This document shows, one piece after another, positions 1-8,155 of a stretch of DNA of 36,142 nucleotides (positions are counted from its first letter, which is position 1; each line of letters begins with the position of its first letter). Below the pieces are notes generated by a model, which had not been told where the DNA came from, searched no databases, and saw nothing but the letters and a program-made list of their open reading frames with translations. The translations under genes and the position numbers were made by a program. The stretch lies in assembly GCA_964235615.1 (NCBI GenBank), contig CAXSEE010000017.1, positions 1-36,142 on the forward strand. Direction: 5' to 3'. This DNA comes from Lichenicoccus sp964235615. GTDB lineage: Bacteria > Pseudomonadota > Alphaproteobacteria > Acetobacterales > Acetobacteraceae.

Positions 1-1082
<1,082 letters not shown>

Positions 1083-1134
1083 GAATTTTTTCTTTCTTGA
1101 TGAGCTTATATCGACAGGCGGGGAGCCTGTGGGA

Positions 1135-1452
1135 TCAGGCGGCGATCTTCTTCTCGGAGGGGGTGCCCTCGACGACGCCCATGATGTCGCCCTCCTTCAT
1201 GATCAGGAGCTCTTCGCCGTCGAGCTTCACTTCGGTACCCGACCACTTGCCGAACAGGATGCGGTCGCCGGCCTTGACGTCGAGGGCGACGATCTCGCCG
1301 GTCTCGCTGCGTGCGCCCGGGCCGACGGCGATGACTTCGCCTTCCATCGGCTTCTCCTGGGCGGTGTCGGGGATGATGATGCCGCCGCGGGTCTTCTCTT
1401 CAGCCGTGATGCGACGGACGACGACGCGGTCGTGCAGAGGACGGAATTTCAT
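1135..1452 (-). CDS. groES: 10 kDa co-chaperonin GroES
   Basis: Lid of the GroEL folding chamber. The 105-residue product is slightly longer than the typical 95-97. It starts MKFRPLHDRVVVRR, has the mobile loop EEKTRGGIIIPDTA (about residues 18-31) that docks on GroEL, and the conserved GDRILFGKWSGTEVKLDGEE barrel segment. The extra length is a short C-terminal tail rich in Lys and Ala (PSEKKIAA). First gene of the groES-groEL operon, with the CIRCE operator about 90-117 bp upstream of its start codon. Confidence 0.98.
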   Translation of the reverse strand: MKFRPLHDRVVVRRITAEEKTRGGIIIPDTAQEKPMEGEVIAVGPGARSETGEIVALDVKAGDRILFGKWSGTEVKLDGEELLIMKEGDIMGVVEGTPSEKKIAA

Positions 1453-1542
1453 GCTTTTGATCCTGGATGGATTGGGAAGGCACCGGGTGGCCGCCGCACA
1501 TGCAGCTCCTGACCCGGCACTGGTTATTGGTCCGAAAGGACT

Positions 1543-1569
1543 TTAGCACTCAGCCTTCACGAGTGCTAG
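1543..1569 (-). promoter_or_regulatory. CIRCE operator (HrcA binding site) upstream of groES-groEL
   Basis: Read on the plus strand: TTAGCACTC, a 9-nt spacer, then GAGTGCTAG. This matches the CIRCE consensus TTAGCACTC-N9-GAGTGCTAA in 17 of 18 arm positions, with only the last base differing. It sits between the mscS-like gene and groES, so it should place the chaperonin operon under the heat-labile repressor HrcA. hrcA itself is not in the window. An RpoH promoter could not be fixed by eye. Confidence 0.93.
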
Positions 1570-1622
1570 AGCGTTCCGGCAGAATGATCGAATGCACGAA
1601 CAAACGTAATAAATTGCCCGGC

Positions 1623-3080
1623 CTAGCTGCCCAGCAGATGCAGGAAGTTGCGCAGCCTCGAGATGAACAGCTTCGGGTGGGTCGGGTCGGCGCCCTCATC
1701 CGCGGCGACGGTCCGATCGAGCCTGGCCTGCCCCCGCTGCGCCAGCGCGTCCAGCGCCGCCGCCAGCACCGGCATCGCCTTGATCGCGGCATCGATATCA
1801 TCCTTGCCGAGCCGGTAGGCTTTCAGCGGGGTCAGCGCGGTCGCCGTCGCCCGATAGGGTTTGCCGGTAATCAGGCCGATGGCTCCCAGGCTCTCTCCGG
1901 GGCTCATGCGATAGACGACGCGGGGTGTGCCTCCGGTATCGACGGTGATCTCGACGACGCCCGACGCAATGACGAACAGCGCGTCCGGTTCGGCTCCCTC
2001 CCGGATCAGGGTATCGCCGGGCTGCAGCCAGACCGGGACGAAATGTCCGGCCAGCAGGTTGCGCTGATCGGCCTGGATGTCGCCGAACAGCTCGGACTGC
2101 TCCAGCAGGTCGATCGGGGTCGGCACCGGCACCGGCGGCAGGGTCGCAAGGCCAGCCACGGCAATGGCGATGCCGGCATGGCGCAGATGCCGGTGGATCT
2201 GGGCGTAGATCTCGCTGCGGGCCGGGCCGAGCTGTTCGGTGGAGGCGACCGAGAATCCGATCTCGTAGGCAACCCCGTCCCCCTGCAGTCCGACGCAGGC
2301 AATGCTCGGATTGGGCACGGCAAGCATGATGCGGCAGACCTGGGTGGCGGCGGTCAGGGCATCGATGCAATGCTCCGGCGTCGCGGCGGCATCCAGCCTG
2401 ATCACGACGGTGTCGCCGCGTATCGTCGTCGGCGAGCTGCGGTTGATCAGCCGGGCCTTGGCGATGATGCTGTTCGGCACCGCCGCGGTGGTGTTGTCGC
2501 TGGTGGCGATCCGCGTCGAGCGCCAGTTGACCTGGATGACGTGGCCCTCGATGCCGCCTTCCACCCAGAGCAGGTCGCCGGCCTTGTAGGGCCGCTCGAG
2601 CCCCACCGCGATGCCGGAGAACACGTCCGACATCGTGCTCTGCAGGGCCAGGCCGAGCACGATGGCGATGGCGCCGGAGGTCACCAGCAGCCCACGGATC
2701 GGCACCCCGAAGGCGAAATTGACGATGGCCAGGAGGGCGGCGATATAGATCACGCCGGCCAGCAGGTCGGAGACGATCTGCGTCTCACGCGGCCGGTGCT
2801 CCAGCACCACCATCAGCCGCACCACGGCGACGGCGACCTGGGCGGCGATCAGCCACCAGGCCGCCTCGATAAGCTGTTGCCAGAACTGCTCGCCGGCACG
2901 GGCCGTCTGGAAGTGCGGACGCAGCGGCGAGCCGAGCATCTGCTGCGTGAGCAGCGTGAGCAGCACGAACACGGCAATCCGCCAGGTCACGCGTAGCCAC
3001 AATGGGAGACGCGGGAACAGCCGCGGCACCACGGCGGCGGCAAGCAGAAGCAAGGTCGACAGCAGAAGGATCAGGGGCAC
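1623..3080 (-). CDS. MscS-family mechanosensitive channel with C-terminal cyclic-nucleotide-binding domain
   Basis: Inner-membrane channel. The 485-residue protein has hydrophobic segments over about residues 1-140, then an MscS core near residues 140-330 (YIAALLAIVNFAFGVPIRGL pore-like helix, then VEGGIEGHVIQVNWRSTRI of the beta domain). A CNMP-binding fold follows at about 335-450 (GDTLIREGAEPDALFVIASG, then PGESLGAIGLITGKPYRATA, the phosphate-binding cassette with its Glu and Arg). This is the architecture of bacterial cyclic-nucleotide-gated MscS relatives; ligand and gating are inferred. The start is a GTG with only a weak Shine-Dalgarno. Repeat copy A ends about 17 bp upstream, so the original promoter may have been displaced and an internal start cannot be excluded. 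Confidence 0.88.
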   Translation of the reverse strand: MPLILLLSTLLLLAAAVVPRLFPRLPLWLRVTWRIAVFVLLTLLTQQMLGSPLRPHFQTARAGEQFWQQLIEAAWWLIAAQVAVAVVRLMVVLEHRPRETQIVSDLLAGVIYIAALLAIVNFAFGVPIRGLLVTSGAIAIVLGLALQSTMSDVFSGIAVGLERPYKAGDLLWVEGGIEGHVIQVNWRSTRIATSDNTTAAVPNSIIAKARLINRSSPTTIRGDTVVIRLDAAATPEHCIDALTAATQVCRIMLAVPNPSIACVGLQGDGVAYEIGFSVASTEQLGPARSEIYAQIHRHLRHAGIAIAVAGLATLPPVPVPTPIDLLEQSELFGDIQADQRNLLAGHFVPVWLQPGDTLIREGAEPDALFVIASGVVEITVDTGGTPRVVYRMSPGESLGAIGLITGKPYRATATALTPLKAYRLGKDDIDAAIKAMPVLAAALDALAQRGQARLDRTVAADEGADPTHPKLFISRLRNFLHLLGS

Positions 3081-3096
3081 CTATCCGAGGTTCAGA

Positions 3097-3221
3097 CGGG
3101 AAGGCAAGGGCTCTGCCCTTGACCCGCTCAAGGCGAGCCTTGAGAATCCGATCATATCTACAGATTGGTTTCCAAAGGCCAAGGCCTTTGGCGGGTCTGG
3201 GCAGAGCCCAGCCTTACCGTA
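3097..3221 (-). repeat. Dispersed hairpin-rich repeat (MITE-like), copy A
   Basis: About 125 bp lying between the catalase-like stop (3222) and the mscS-like start (3080). On the minus strand it reads AAGGCTGGGCTCTGCCCAGA, then the palindrome CCAAAGGCCTTGGCCTTTGG, a diverged central part, CTCAAGGC/GCCTTGAG arms and GGGCAGAGCCC. It is the most divergent of the four copies and lacks the terminal GGTCAAGCTCAAGACC block seen in copies B and C, so it is probably truncated. It carries no coding capacity. Confidence 0.85.
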
Positions 3222-4310
3222 TCAATCGGGAATTTCATCCAGGCCGCGCGGCTCATGCTGGGCCACGCCATTCTGCTGATGACGAAAGGCCGACAGTCTC
3301 GAATACGTCTTCAGCCGTGCCCGCATCAGCGAGCCGAGCGGGCGATGGGCTTCCAGGCTATGGGCCGGCCGGAACGACAGCACGTCGTCCATATAGGCTT
3401 GGCGCGCGGCGCTGTAGGCATCCTGCGGCGGCAGAACGAGACGGGCCACGGCCACGTAGGGGCTCTCGTCTTCCGGCCAGATCTTCGAGGCATCCTCCAC
3501 CGGCATGCGATCGAGGTCGGTGCAGAGCTGCACGCGCAGCTCGAACTCGGCGTAATGGCTGCGCAGGAACTCCACTACGGCATGCCGGAAGGCGTCGGGA
3601 TCCTGGCCGACGTCGAGCTTGTCATGGCGCATCGCCACCAGCTCGGGCGATACCGGGGCCACCGCGATCTTGGCGATATAGTCGCCGTAGCGCATCGGCG
3701 CCTGGCTGTAATAGGTGTCGGCCAGCGGATGGATCGGCGGATGGCCGAAGAAGTCCAGCGTCTTGCTGCTGCCGCCGATCACGGCATTGGCGACGCGCGC
3801 CGCGGTGGCTACCGTCTGCTTGAAGCCTTCCGACTTGCTGGTGGCGCGCTCCAGCCCCTTCATGCTCTTGAGGAAGCCGGCCGCGTCGGGCTGGGGGAAT
3901 GCCGGTCCCGAGGCGAGCACGAAATCCTGCGTCACCGCGTCCTCATGGCCAGGCAGCTTCGGCCCTTCGGCCCCGAACACCTTGATGGCGATGCCGCGAT
4001 GCGTCGACACCGCATCCGACAGCAATTCCCCGGGACCCACCGCCATGCGCACCGCCACCGGATAGCTGCCGTCATGGGCGAACAGCCCCTGCCGCAGCGG
4101 CTCCGGCAGGCCGCTCAGCACGATCAGCTCGCCCTTCAGCAGGCCGTGGCTCTTGGCGTGCGAGGCGCGTATCGCATGGTGGTAGCGCTCGTTGGTGATC
4201 TGGCTCTCATGGGTCATCGAGGCGATGATCGCCTCGATGGTCTGGTCCTCGTCCGGCGCGATGGTTTCGACGCTCGGGCCGTAATGGACGTAGTTCTGGC
4301 CGGCATCCAT
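3222..4310 (-). CDS. Catalase-family heme protein (y4iL-like)
   Basis: The 362-residue protein resembles the clade-less y4iL-like branch of the catalase superfamily rather than classical KatA/KatE. Visible family segments are KSHGLLKGEL, LFAHDGSYPVAVRMA, VSTHRGIAIKVFG, DAVTQDFVLASGPAF, YYSQAPMRYGDYIAK, WPEDESPYVAVARL and AHRPLGSLMRAR. The family binds heme; peroxide or related activity is plausible but not proven for this branch. The ATG at 4310 is chosen because AGGAG lies 8 bp upstream and homology begins there; the open frame extends further but without family sequence. It is divergent from the secreted hydrolase, and repeat copy A abuts its stop codon. Confidence 0.87.
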   Translation of the reverse strand: MDAGQNYVHYGPSVETIAPDEDQTIEAIIASMTHESQITNERYHHAIRASHAKSHGLLKGELIVLSGLPEPLRQGLFAHDGSYPVAVRMAVGPGELLSDAVSTHRGIAIKVFGAEGPKLPGHEDAVTQDFVLASGPAFPQPDAAGFLKSMKGLERATSKSEGFKQTVATAARVANAVIGGSSKTLDFFGHPPIHPLADTYYSQAPMRYGDYIAKIAVAPVSPELVAMRHDKLDVGQDPDAFRHAVVEFLRSHYAEFELRVQLCTDLDRMPVEDASKIWPEDESPYVAVARLVLPPQDAYSAARQAYMDDVLSFRPAHSLEAHRPLGSLMRARLKTYSRLSAFRHQQNGVAQHEPRGLDEIPD

Positions 4311-4512
4311 GGCACGCTCCTGGTTCGCGGGACCGCAACGCCGGGAAGCGCCGAAAGTGCATACCAGGCCCGCGTCATGCTGGCTGGTTTTGCATCCGTT
4401 GCACAAGCGTCTACGAACACATTGCGCGGACCGGCGGAGGAAACCGTCGCACGGCGATGTTGTTGCCGCCGCGACCACGCGTCGAGGTTCGGCTACAACC
4501 AGGAGGAAGCTT

Positions 4513-5454
4513 ATGACGACCCGGATATCCATCCCAAGCCTGGGCGCCCTGCTCGGCCTGTTCGGCGCCACGATGCTGTCGACCCAGACCGTCGCCCAGA
4601 CGCCGCTGCCGATACCCACGGCGGCCCAGGCACAGGCGGCCGACCAGCGCGTGGGCCAGTCCATCACCGTCAACGGCGCCACCATCTTCTACCAGGATTC
4701 CGGCGGATCGGGCACGCCGCTGCTGCTGATCCACGGCTTCCCGCTATCCGGCCAGCTGTTCCAGGGCCAATATTCCGGGCTCGCCAGCCAGTTCCGGGTG
4801 ATCACCCCGGACCTGCGCGGCTTCGGCAAGAGCACGACGCCCAATGCCGGCGGTTCCATCGCGACCTATGCGGCCGACATCCTCGCGCTGATGGATCACC
4901 TCAACATCCAGAAGGCGATCATCGGCGGCCACTCGATGGGCGGCCAGATCACGCTGGAGCTGTATAACGAGGCACCCACGCGCTTCCTCGGGATGATCCT
5001 GATCGACAGCAACCCGATGCCGGCCAGCATCGTCGAGCAGGCTGAATTTCCGGCTTTCGGCGTGCAGGCGCAGACGCTGGGCGTGCCGTCGATCGTCTCC
5101 ACCATCACCCCGCAGATGATCACCGGCCTCGAACGGCTGATCAACGTGCCCGCCACCACGACGATGATGGACATCCTCGCCGAGGGTTCGGTCGACGGCG
5201 TGATCGGCGGCGGCCAGGCGCTGGCAACCCGTCCCAGCTATGTCGCCCTGCTGCCCACTATCGCGGTGCCGACGTTGCTGCTGGTCGGTCTCGACGACCC
5301 GATCTACTCGACCGAGGTCAGCGAGACCGCCAAGGCGGCGATCCCGAACGCGCAACTCGGGATCATCCCGGACGCCGAGCATGCCAGCATCTACGAGCAG
5401 CCCGGCTACGCCAACTTCCTGATCGCCCAGTGGGCGACGAGCCAGGGACTCTAG
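4513..5454 (+). CDS. Secreted alpha/beta hydrolase
   Basis: The 313-residue protein has an N-terminal signal sequence (MTTRISIPSLGALLGLFGAT, cleavage likely after VAQ near residue 30). An alpha/beta-hydrolase fold follows: oxyanion-hole segment LLLIHGFPLSGQ, nucleophile elbow GGHSMGGQ (Ser141), acid in GLDDPIYS (Asp261 or Asp262) and catalytic His290 in DAEHASI. The triad is complete, so it should be an active periplasmic or secreted hydrolase, of the haloperoxidase/epoxide-hydrolase-like type by sequence; the substrate is unknown. An AGGAGG site 6 bp before the ATG fixes the start. It is divergent from the catalase-like gene across about 200 bp that must hold both promoters. Confidence 0.9.
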   Translation: MTTRISIPSLGALLGLFGATMLSTQTVAQTPLPIPTAAQAQAADQRVGQSITVNGATIFYQDSGGSGTPLLLIHGFPLSGQLFQGQYSGLASQFRVITPDLRGFGKSTTPNAGGSIATYAADILALMDHLNIQKAIIGGHSMGGQITLELYNEAPTRFLGMILIDSNPMPASIVEQAEFPAFGVQAQTLGVPSIVSTITPQMITGLERLINVPATTTMMDILAEGSVDGVIGGGQALATRPSYVALLPTIAVPTLLLVGLDDPIYSTEVSETAKAAIPNAQLGIIPDAEHASIYEQPGYANFLIAQWATSQGL

Positions 5455-5505
5455 GATCCTTCCACAACTTCTGGACTGCCATCGCTGCCTGAGAGATACA
5501 GGCGG

Positions 5506-5529
5506 TGGTGGAGCCAGGGATCGAGACCG
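5506..5529 (-). other. Fragment matching the 3' end of tRNA-Ala
   Basis: On the plus strand TGGTGGAGCCA then GGGATCGA repeats the 3' end (CCA tail, acceptor strand and T-loop) of the tRNA-Ala encoded at 14768-14843. The 19 bases are identical apart from three omitted bases between the two blocks. There is no anticodon arm or 5' half nearby, so it is not a tRNA gene. Fragments of this kind are left by site-specific integration at tRNA 3' ends; here no integrase is visible, so that origin is inference. Confidence 0.45.
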
Positions 5530-5540
5530 ACGGCGCCTGT

Positions 5541-5873
5541 CTATCCTCCGCCCCCCGAGCCGAACGACATCGAGCCGTTGCCGGGCGGGATCCCGCCGCC
5601 AGGCGATCCGGCAGGAGAGGGATTGGCGTCTGTCCCAGGCATGTCCTGCATCGGTGACGAGTTGCCCGGCTGCCGCCTGTTATGGAAAGAATCCGTCTGC
5701 TGCCCCGCCGGCGAGGACGCGCTCTGCTCCGACGACGGGGCCAGATAGAACGGGCTTGCGTTCGCACTCGAGGGGGGCGCCTCGGAACAGCCCGCCGCCA
5801 GGGCCAGAACCAGGCTCAGCAATGCGACAAGCCCTGATACCCGCCATGACGAGGCTATCGTGCAAGGTGACAT
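5541..5873 (-). CDS. Small lipoprotein of unknown function
   Basis: The 110-residue protein has a hydrophobic N-terminus and lipobox LALAAGC, with Cys29 as the predicted lipidated residue. The mature part is low complexity, rich in Ser, Pro and Gly, and ends in a Gly-rich tail (SMSFGSGGGG). The ATG at 5873 is preceded by GGAAGGACG, a good ribosome binding site; the open frame upstream lacks lipoprotein character. Its start lies 26 bp after the stop of the upstream sulfotransferase-like gene, suggesting co-transcription. No family was recognised, and the disordered mature region suggests an envelope tether rather than an enzyme. Confidence 0.7.
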   Translation of the reverse strand: MSPCTIASSWRVSGLVALLSLVLALAAGCSEAPPSSANASPFYLAPSSEQSASSPAGQQTDSFHNRRQPGNSSPMQDMPGTDANPSPAGSPGGGIPPGNGSMSFGSGGGG

Positions 5874-5899
5874 GATCGTCCTTCCGTTCCTGGCCGTCT

Positions 5900-6679
5900 T
5901 CAGCCATATGCCGCATGGGCACGAGGCCGGTCCGGTCCTGCATCCGCTGGTCCATGAGCGAACTGTATCGCATAGCCAGCCTGGTAGCCGAAGCACTCCA
6001 TCCACTCGCGCAGGGCAGCCTCGATGCCGTTGACCTGCGCGGGATAGAGCAGCCTGCGCCAGCGGCCAGTCTCGCCGGTCCGTCCGGCATGGTGCCGGTG
6101 CCAGTGGCTGGCAAGGTCATAGACGTCGCCATCCCGGTCCGTGATGGTGCTCGGTCTCGCTTCCAGCCGCGAGATGAAGGCCTCGATCGCCGGCCGTCGC
6201 GTGGCGGCAAAAATTCCGTCCCGCCGCTGTCGCGAAATGCTTCCGCCCAGATGCTCGGCGATGCCGTCGATCGTGCCGGGATCGTCGACGAAACCCAGCT
6301 CGTAATGCAGCGTGACGGCGCGCGGGTTGGACGCCAGCAGCAGGCACGCTTCCGCCGCGTAGCCGACATTCAGCAATGCACGATGAAACGAGAAACCCTG
6401 ATATTGCATCAGCGAGACCACGGCGTCGCGTGGATCGCGCAACGTGACCAGCAGTGCCTCCGCACGAGCAGCGATGCCGCCGACGCCATGCCTTGCCTGA
6501 TGCGCCTTCACGACATGCCGGATGCCCGGTGCTTCCAGGCCGATGGTATCCGCCCGGTCGAACACGAACCGCCCCTCGACCCGGCATCGCGGCTCAAGCT
6601 CGTTCGCCACCGCCAGCGCCACGTTGTAGAGCCAGGTCGAACCGCTGGCGAACATCCCCTGGCACCATAGAACGCTCAT
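5900..6679 (-). CDS. Sulfotransferase-like protein
   Basis: The 259-residue product begins MSVLWCQGMFASGSTWLYNV, whose FASGSTW resembles the P-loop-like 5'-phosphosulfate-binding loop of PAPS sulfotransferases. VTLRDPRDAVVSLMQYQ matches the 3'-phosphate-binding segment (RDPRD...S). The C-terminal half is not recognisable. The likely role is transfer of sulfate from PAPS to an unknown acceptor. The open frame extends upstream through repeat copy B, but the ATG at 6679 has a GGGGGG ribosome binding site and starts exactly at the family motif, so the extension is rejected. It is followed by the small lipoprotein gene 26 bp downstream. Confidence 0.8.
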   Translation of the reverse strand: MSVLWCQGMFASGSTWLYNVALAVANELEPRCRVEGRFVFDRADTIGLEAPGIRHVVKAHQARHGVGGIAARAEALLVTLRDPRDAVVSLMQYQGFSFHRALLNVGYAAEACLLLASNPRAVTLHYELGFVDDPGTIDGIAEHLGGSISRQRRDGIFAATRRPAIEAFISRLEARPSTITDRDGDVYDLASHWHRHHAGRTGETGRWRRLLYPAQVNGIEAALREWMECFGYQAGYAIQFAHGPADAGPDRPRAHAAYG

Positions 6680-6744
6680 CCAATCCCCCCGGCTCAGGCC
6701 GGAATTTACCGTCGTCGGGCAGATCCGCAACCTGCGTCCCGCGT

Positions 6745-6930
6745 ATGATACCAACTGGCGATGAGATTGATTGTCGGAAGGTAAGGCTGGGCTCTGCCCA
6801 GACCCGCCAAAGGCCTCGGCCTTTGGGAACCAATCCATGGCTATGATTGGATTCTCAAGGCTTCGCCTTGAGCGGGTCCAGGGCAGAGCCCTGATCTTTT
6901 ATAGGTCAAGCTCAAGACCGTTTGGTATGA
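6745..6930 (+). repeat. Dispersed hairpin-rich repeat (MITE-like), copy B (most complete)
   Basis: About 186 bp. The left end ATGATACCAACTGG is the exact reverse complement of the right end of copy C (CCAGTTGGTATCAT); the right end of B itself is the slightly diverged CCGTTTGGTATGA. Inside are the palindromes TGGGCTCTGCCCA, CCAAAGGCCTCGGCCTTTGG, CCAATC/GATTGG, CTCAAGGC/GCCTTGAG and CAGGGC/GCCCTG. The outer block GGCTCTGCCCAGACCCGC can pair with GCGGGTCCAGGGCAGAGCC, so the whole unit can form one branched stem. No transposase is encoded. Confidence 0.85.
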
Positions 6931-7022
6931 GTCGAGCATCAAAATGGTAGAGCCTCAGTTCTGAAAGCAGCTCTTGACTGTTCAGGTCGCTGGAGACGCG
7001 CAGCCGAACAAGGCGGTCATCA

Positions 7023-7210
7023 TCCGAGAACTGCCCTGGTCCGCGCGTTGGAGGCGGGACCATTGCCAGCCACCCACATCGCCAGGCCGCCGAAATGCGT
7101 CCCAGCTTCTTCGGGCGTCAGGGACTTCGCGGGCACGCCGGCCTGCCGGTCGAGCGTAGAAGGCGGACCACGGGGGCCCGCAACCCGCGCTCGGCAAGCG
7201 CGAATGCCGT
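7023..7210 (-). pseudogene. Relic of an NAD(P)-dependent SDR/epimerase gene
   Basis: Two fragments in different frames align in order with extended SDR (nucleoside-diphosphate-sugar-epimerase-like) proteins. FALAERGLRAPVVRLL (about 7157-7204) resembles the segment ALAERGVRSSVVRLPP. SLTPEEAGTHFGGLAMWVAG followed by GPASNARTRAVLG (7023-7139) resembles the C-terminal EEAAAHFGWL...PASSALTRERLGW. A middle stretch of tens of residues is missing, a frame change lies between them, and TGA follows ...AVLG where LGW is expected. The call rests on remembered family patterns, not an alignment. Confidence 0.5.
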
Positions 7211-7265
7211 CTGCGCTGGTCGGCATGCCGTTCGACAGGCGTCGACGGTTGACCCGGCACCGCAG

Positions 7266-7391
7266 TCGAGGCTGGCCGGCAGACTACTCCAGCAGGAGCT
7301 GGGCATCCTGCATAGCGGACGGGTCGGGGATTATGTCATGTGGATCATGGTCGGCCCGGCGCTGTTCACGGTCGCCTTCGCTCGGACCTGA
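7266..7391 (+). pseudogene. Possible C-terminal fragment of a NuoL/HyfB-type membrane subunit
   Basis: The frame ending at 7391 reads AGRLLQQELGILHSGRVGDY then VMWIMVGPALFTVAFA. This resembles the last transmembrane segment of NADH-quinone oxidoreductase subunit L or hydrogenase-4 subunit B proteins (pattern LQxGRxxxYxxxM...). Nothing upstream in this frame looks like such a protein, and the opposite strand holds another relic. If correct it is a short remnant of a lost complex-I-like gene. The similarity is weak and could be chance. Confidence 0.3.
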
Positions 7392-7415
7392 TCGGACACG
7401 CCAAGGAGGACCAAA

Positions 7416-7868
7416 TTGACCACCCGCTATGGGCTGGAGATCCGCGCCGCCACTGCCGCCGAAGCGCCCGGCCTGTCCGAGTTGCTGACGGCGAGCGGCC
7501 ACCCGATCCCCGCCCGCATCCTGGCCGAGCGGATCGAGGCCCTCCGCGACGGACCAGGCACCGCCCTGGTGGCCCTGGAGTGGGGACCGCCGAGCGGCCT
7601 GGTCGTGCTGCACTGGTACCGGACGCTCTATGCGGCCCAGCCCACTGCCCAGATCACCACGCTCCTGGTCGGCGCCCACGAACGCCGACGCGGCATCGGC
7701 CGACTGCTGGTGAAGGCCGCTGCCCAGGCCGCCCGCGTCGCCGGCTGTGGCACGCTGGAACTGTCGGCCGCGACCGGGCGGGCGGATTTGCATGACTTCT
7801 GCCGCGCCACCGGCTTTACCGAGGCAGGCCCACGCTTCACCCGCGCGCTGCGCAAGAATGCGGCGTGA
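7416..7868 (+). CDS. GNAT-family N-acetyltransferase
   Basis: The 150-residue protein has a GNAT fold. ITTLLVGAHERRRGIGRLLV contains the acetyl-CoA pyrophosphate-binding loop RRRGIG (residues 90-95), followed by AAQAARVAGCGTLELSAATG and the typical DFCRATGFTEAGPRFTRAL ending. Such proteins acetylate small molecules or proteins; the substrate is unknown. The start is TTG at 7416, with AAGGAGGA 5 bp upstream, a strong site that decides the start. An ATG three bases after its stop begins a short frame that soon enters repeat copy C, so a second gene of this operon may have been lost. Confidence 0.88.
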   Translation: MTTRYGLEIRAATAAEAPGLSELLTASGHPIPARILAERIEALRDGPGTALVALEWGPPSGLVVLHWYRTLYAAQPTAQITTLLVGAHERRRGIGRLLVKAAAQAARVAGCGTLELSAATGRADLHDFCRATGFTEAGPRFTRALRKNAA

Positions 7869-7871
7869 AAC

Positions 7872-7949
7872 ATGACGGACCTCGCCACCGTGCCGCTTGC
7901 CGTTGCCGAGCGGCGTGCCGGCCCGATCGACGCGCTCGTCGGCGGTAAG
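7872..7949 (+). pseudogene. 5' stub of a gene interrupted by repeat copy C
   Basis: ATG at 7872, 3 bp after the GNAT stop, opens a frame reading MTDLATVPLAVAERRAGPID then ALVGGK before the sequence becomes repeat copy C. Beyond this point the frame continues through the repeat to a stop at 8117 with no protein-like character. The tight coupling to the GNAT gene suggests an original downstream gene whose 3' part was displaced. The product cannot be identified from 26 residues. Confidence 0.35.
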
Positions 7950-8115
7950 ATTGACCGTTGGAAGGTAAGGCTGGGCTCTGCCCAGACCCGCCAAAGGCCT
8001 CGGCCTTTGCAAACCAATCCATGGATAGAATTGGATTCTCAAGGCTTCGCCTTGAGCGGGTCCAGGGCAGAGCCTTGGCCTTTCATAGGTCAAGCTCAAG
8101 ACCAGTTGGTATCAT
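7950..8115 (+). repeat. Dispersed hairpin-rich repeat (MITE-like), copy C
   Basis: About 165 bp in the same orientation as copy B: GATTGACCGTTGGAAGGTAA, the palindromes TGGGCTCTGCCCA and AAAGGCCTCGGCCTTT, CCATGG centre, CTCAAGGCTTCGCCTTGAG, then GGTCAAGCTCAAGACC and the right end CCAGTTGGTATCAT. It differs from B at scattered positions including the central loop. The left inverted end seen in B is absent, so this copy is truncated or inserted differently. Confidence 0.85.
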
Positions 8116-8155
8116 AGCAGATCTTATTTGAAGCAAAAGATTTGGACGACCGCAG

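Noticed and set aside
4311..4685. N-terminal extension of the catalase-like protein to 487 residues
   Set aside because: The extra sequence has no catalase character and crosses the divergent promoter region; the ATG at 4310 has a good AGGAG site.
6680..6838. Extension of the sulfotransferase-like frame through repeat copy B (MDWFPKAEAFGGSGQSPALP)
   Set aside because: The translated peptide is the repeat itself and appears in several frames next to the other copies; the protein motif and ribosome binding site start at 6679.
3097..8115. CRISPR array suggested by repeated sequence blocks
   Set aside because: The repeats are long, few, in both orientations and kilobases apart, without regular spacers or cas genes.
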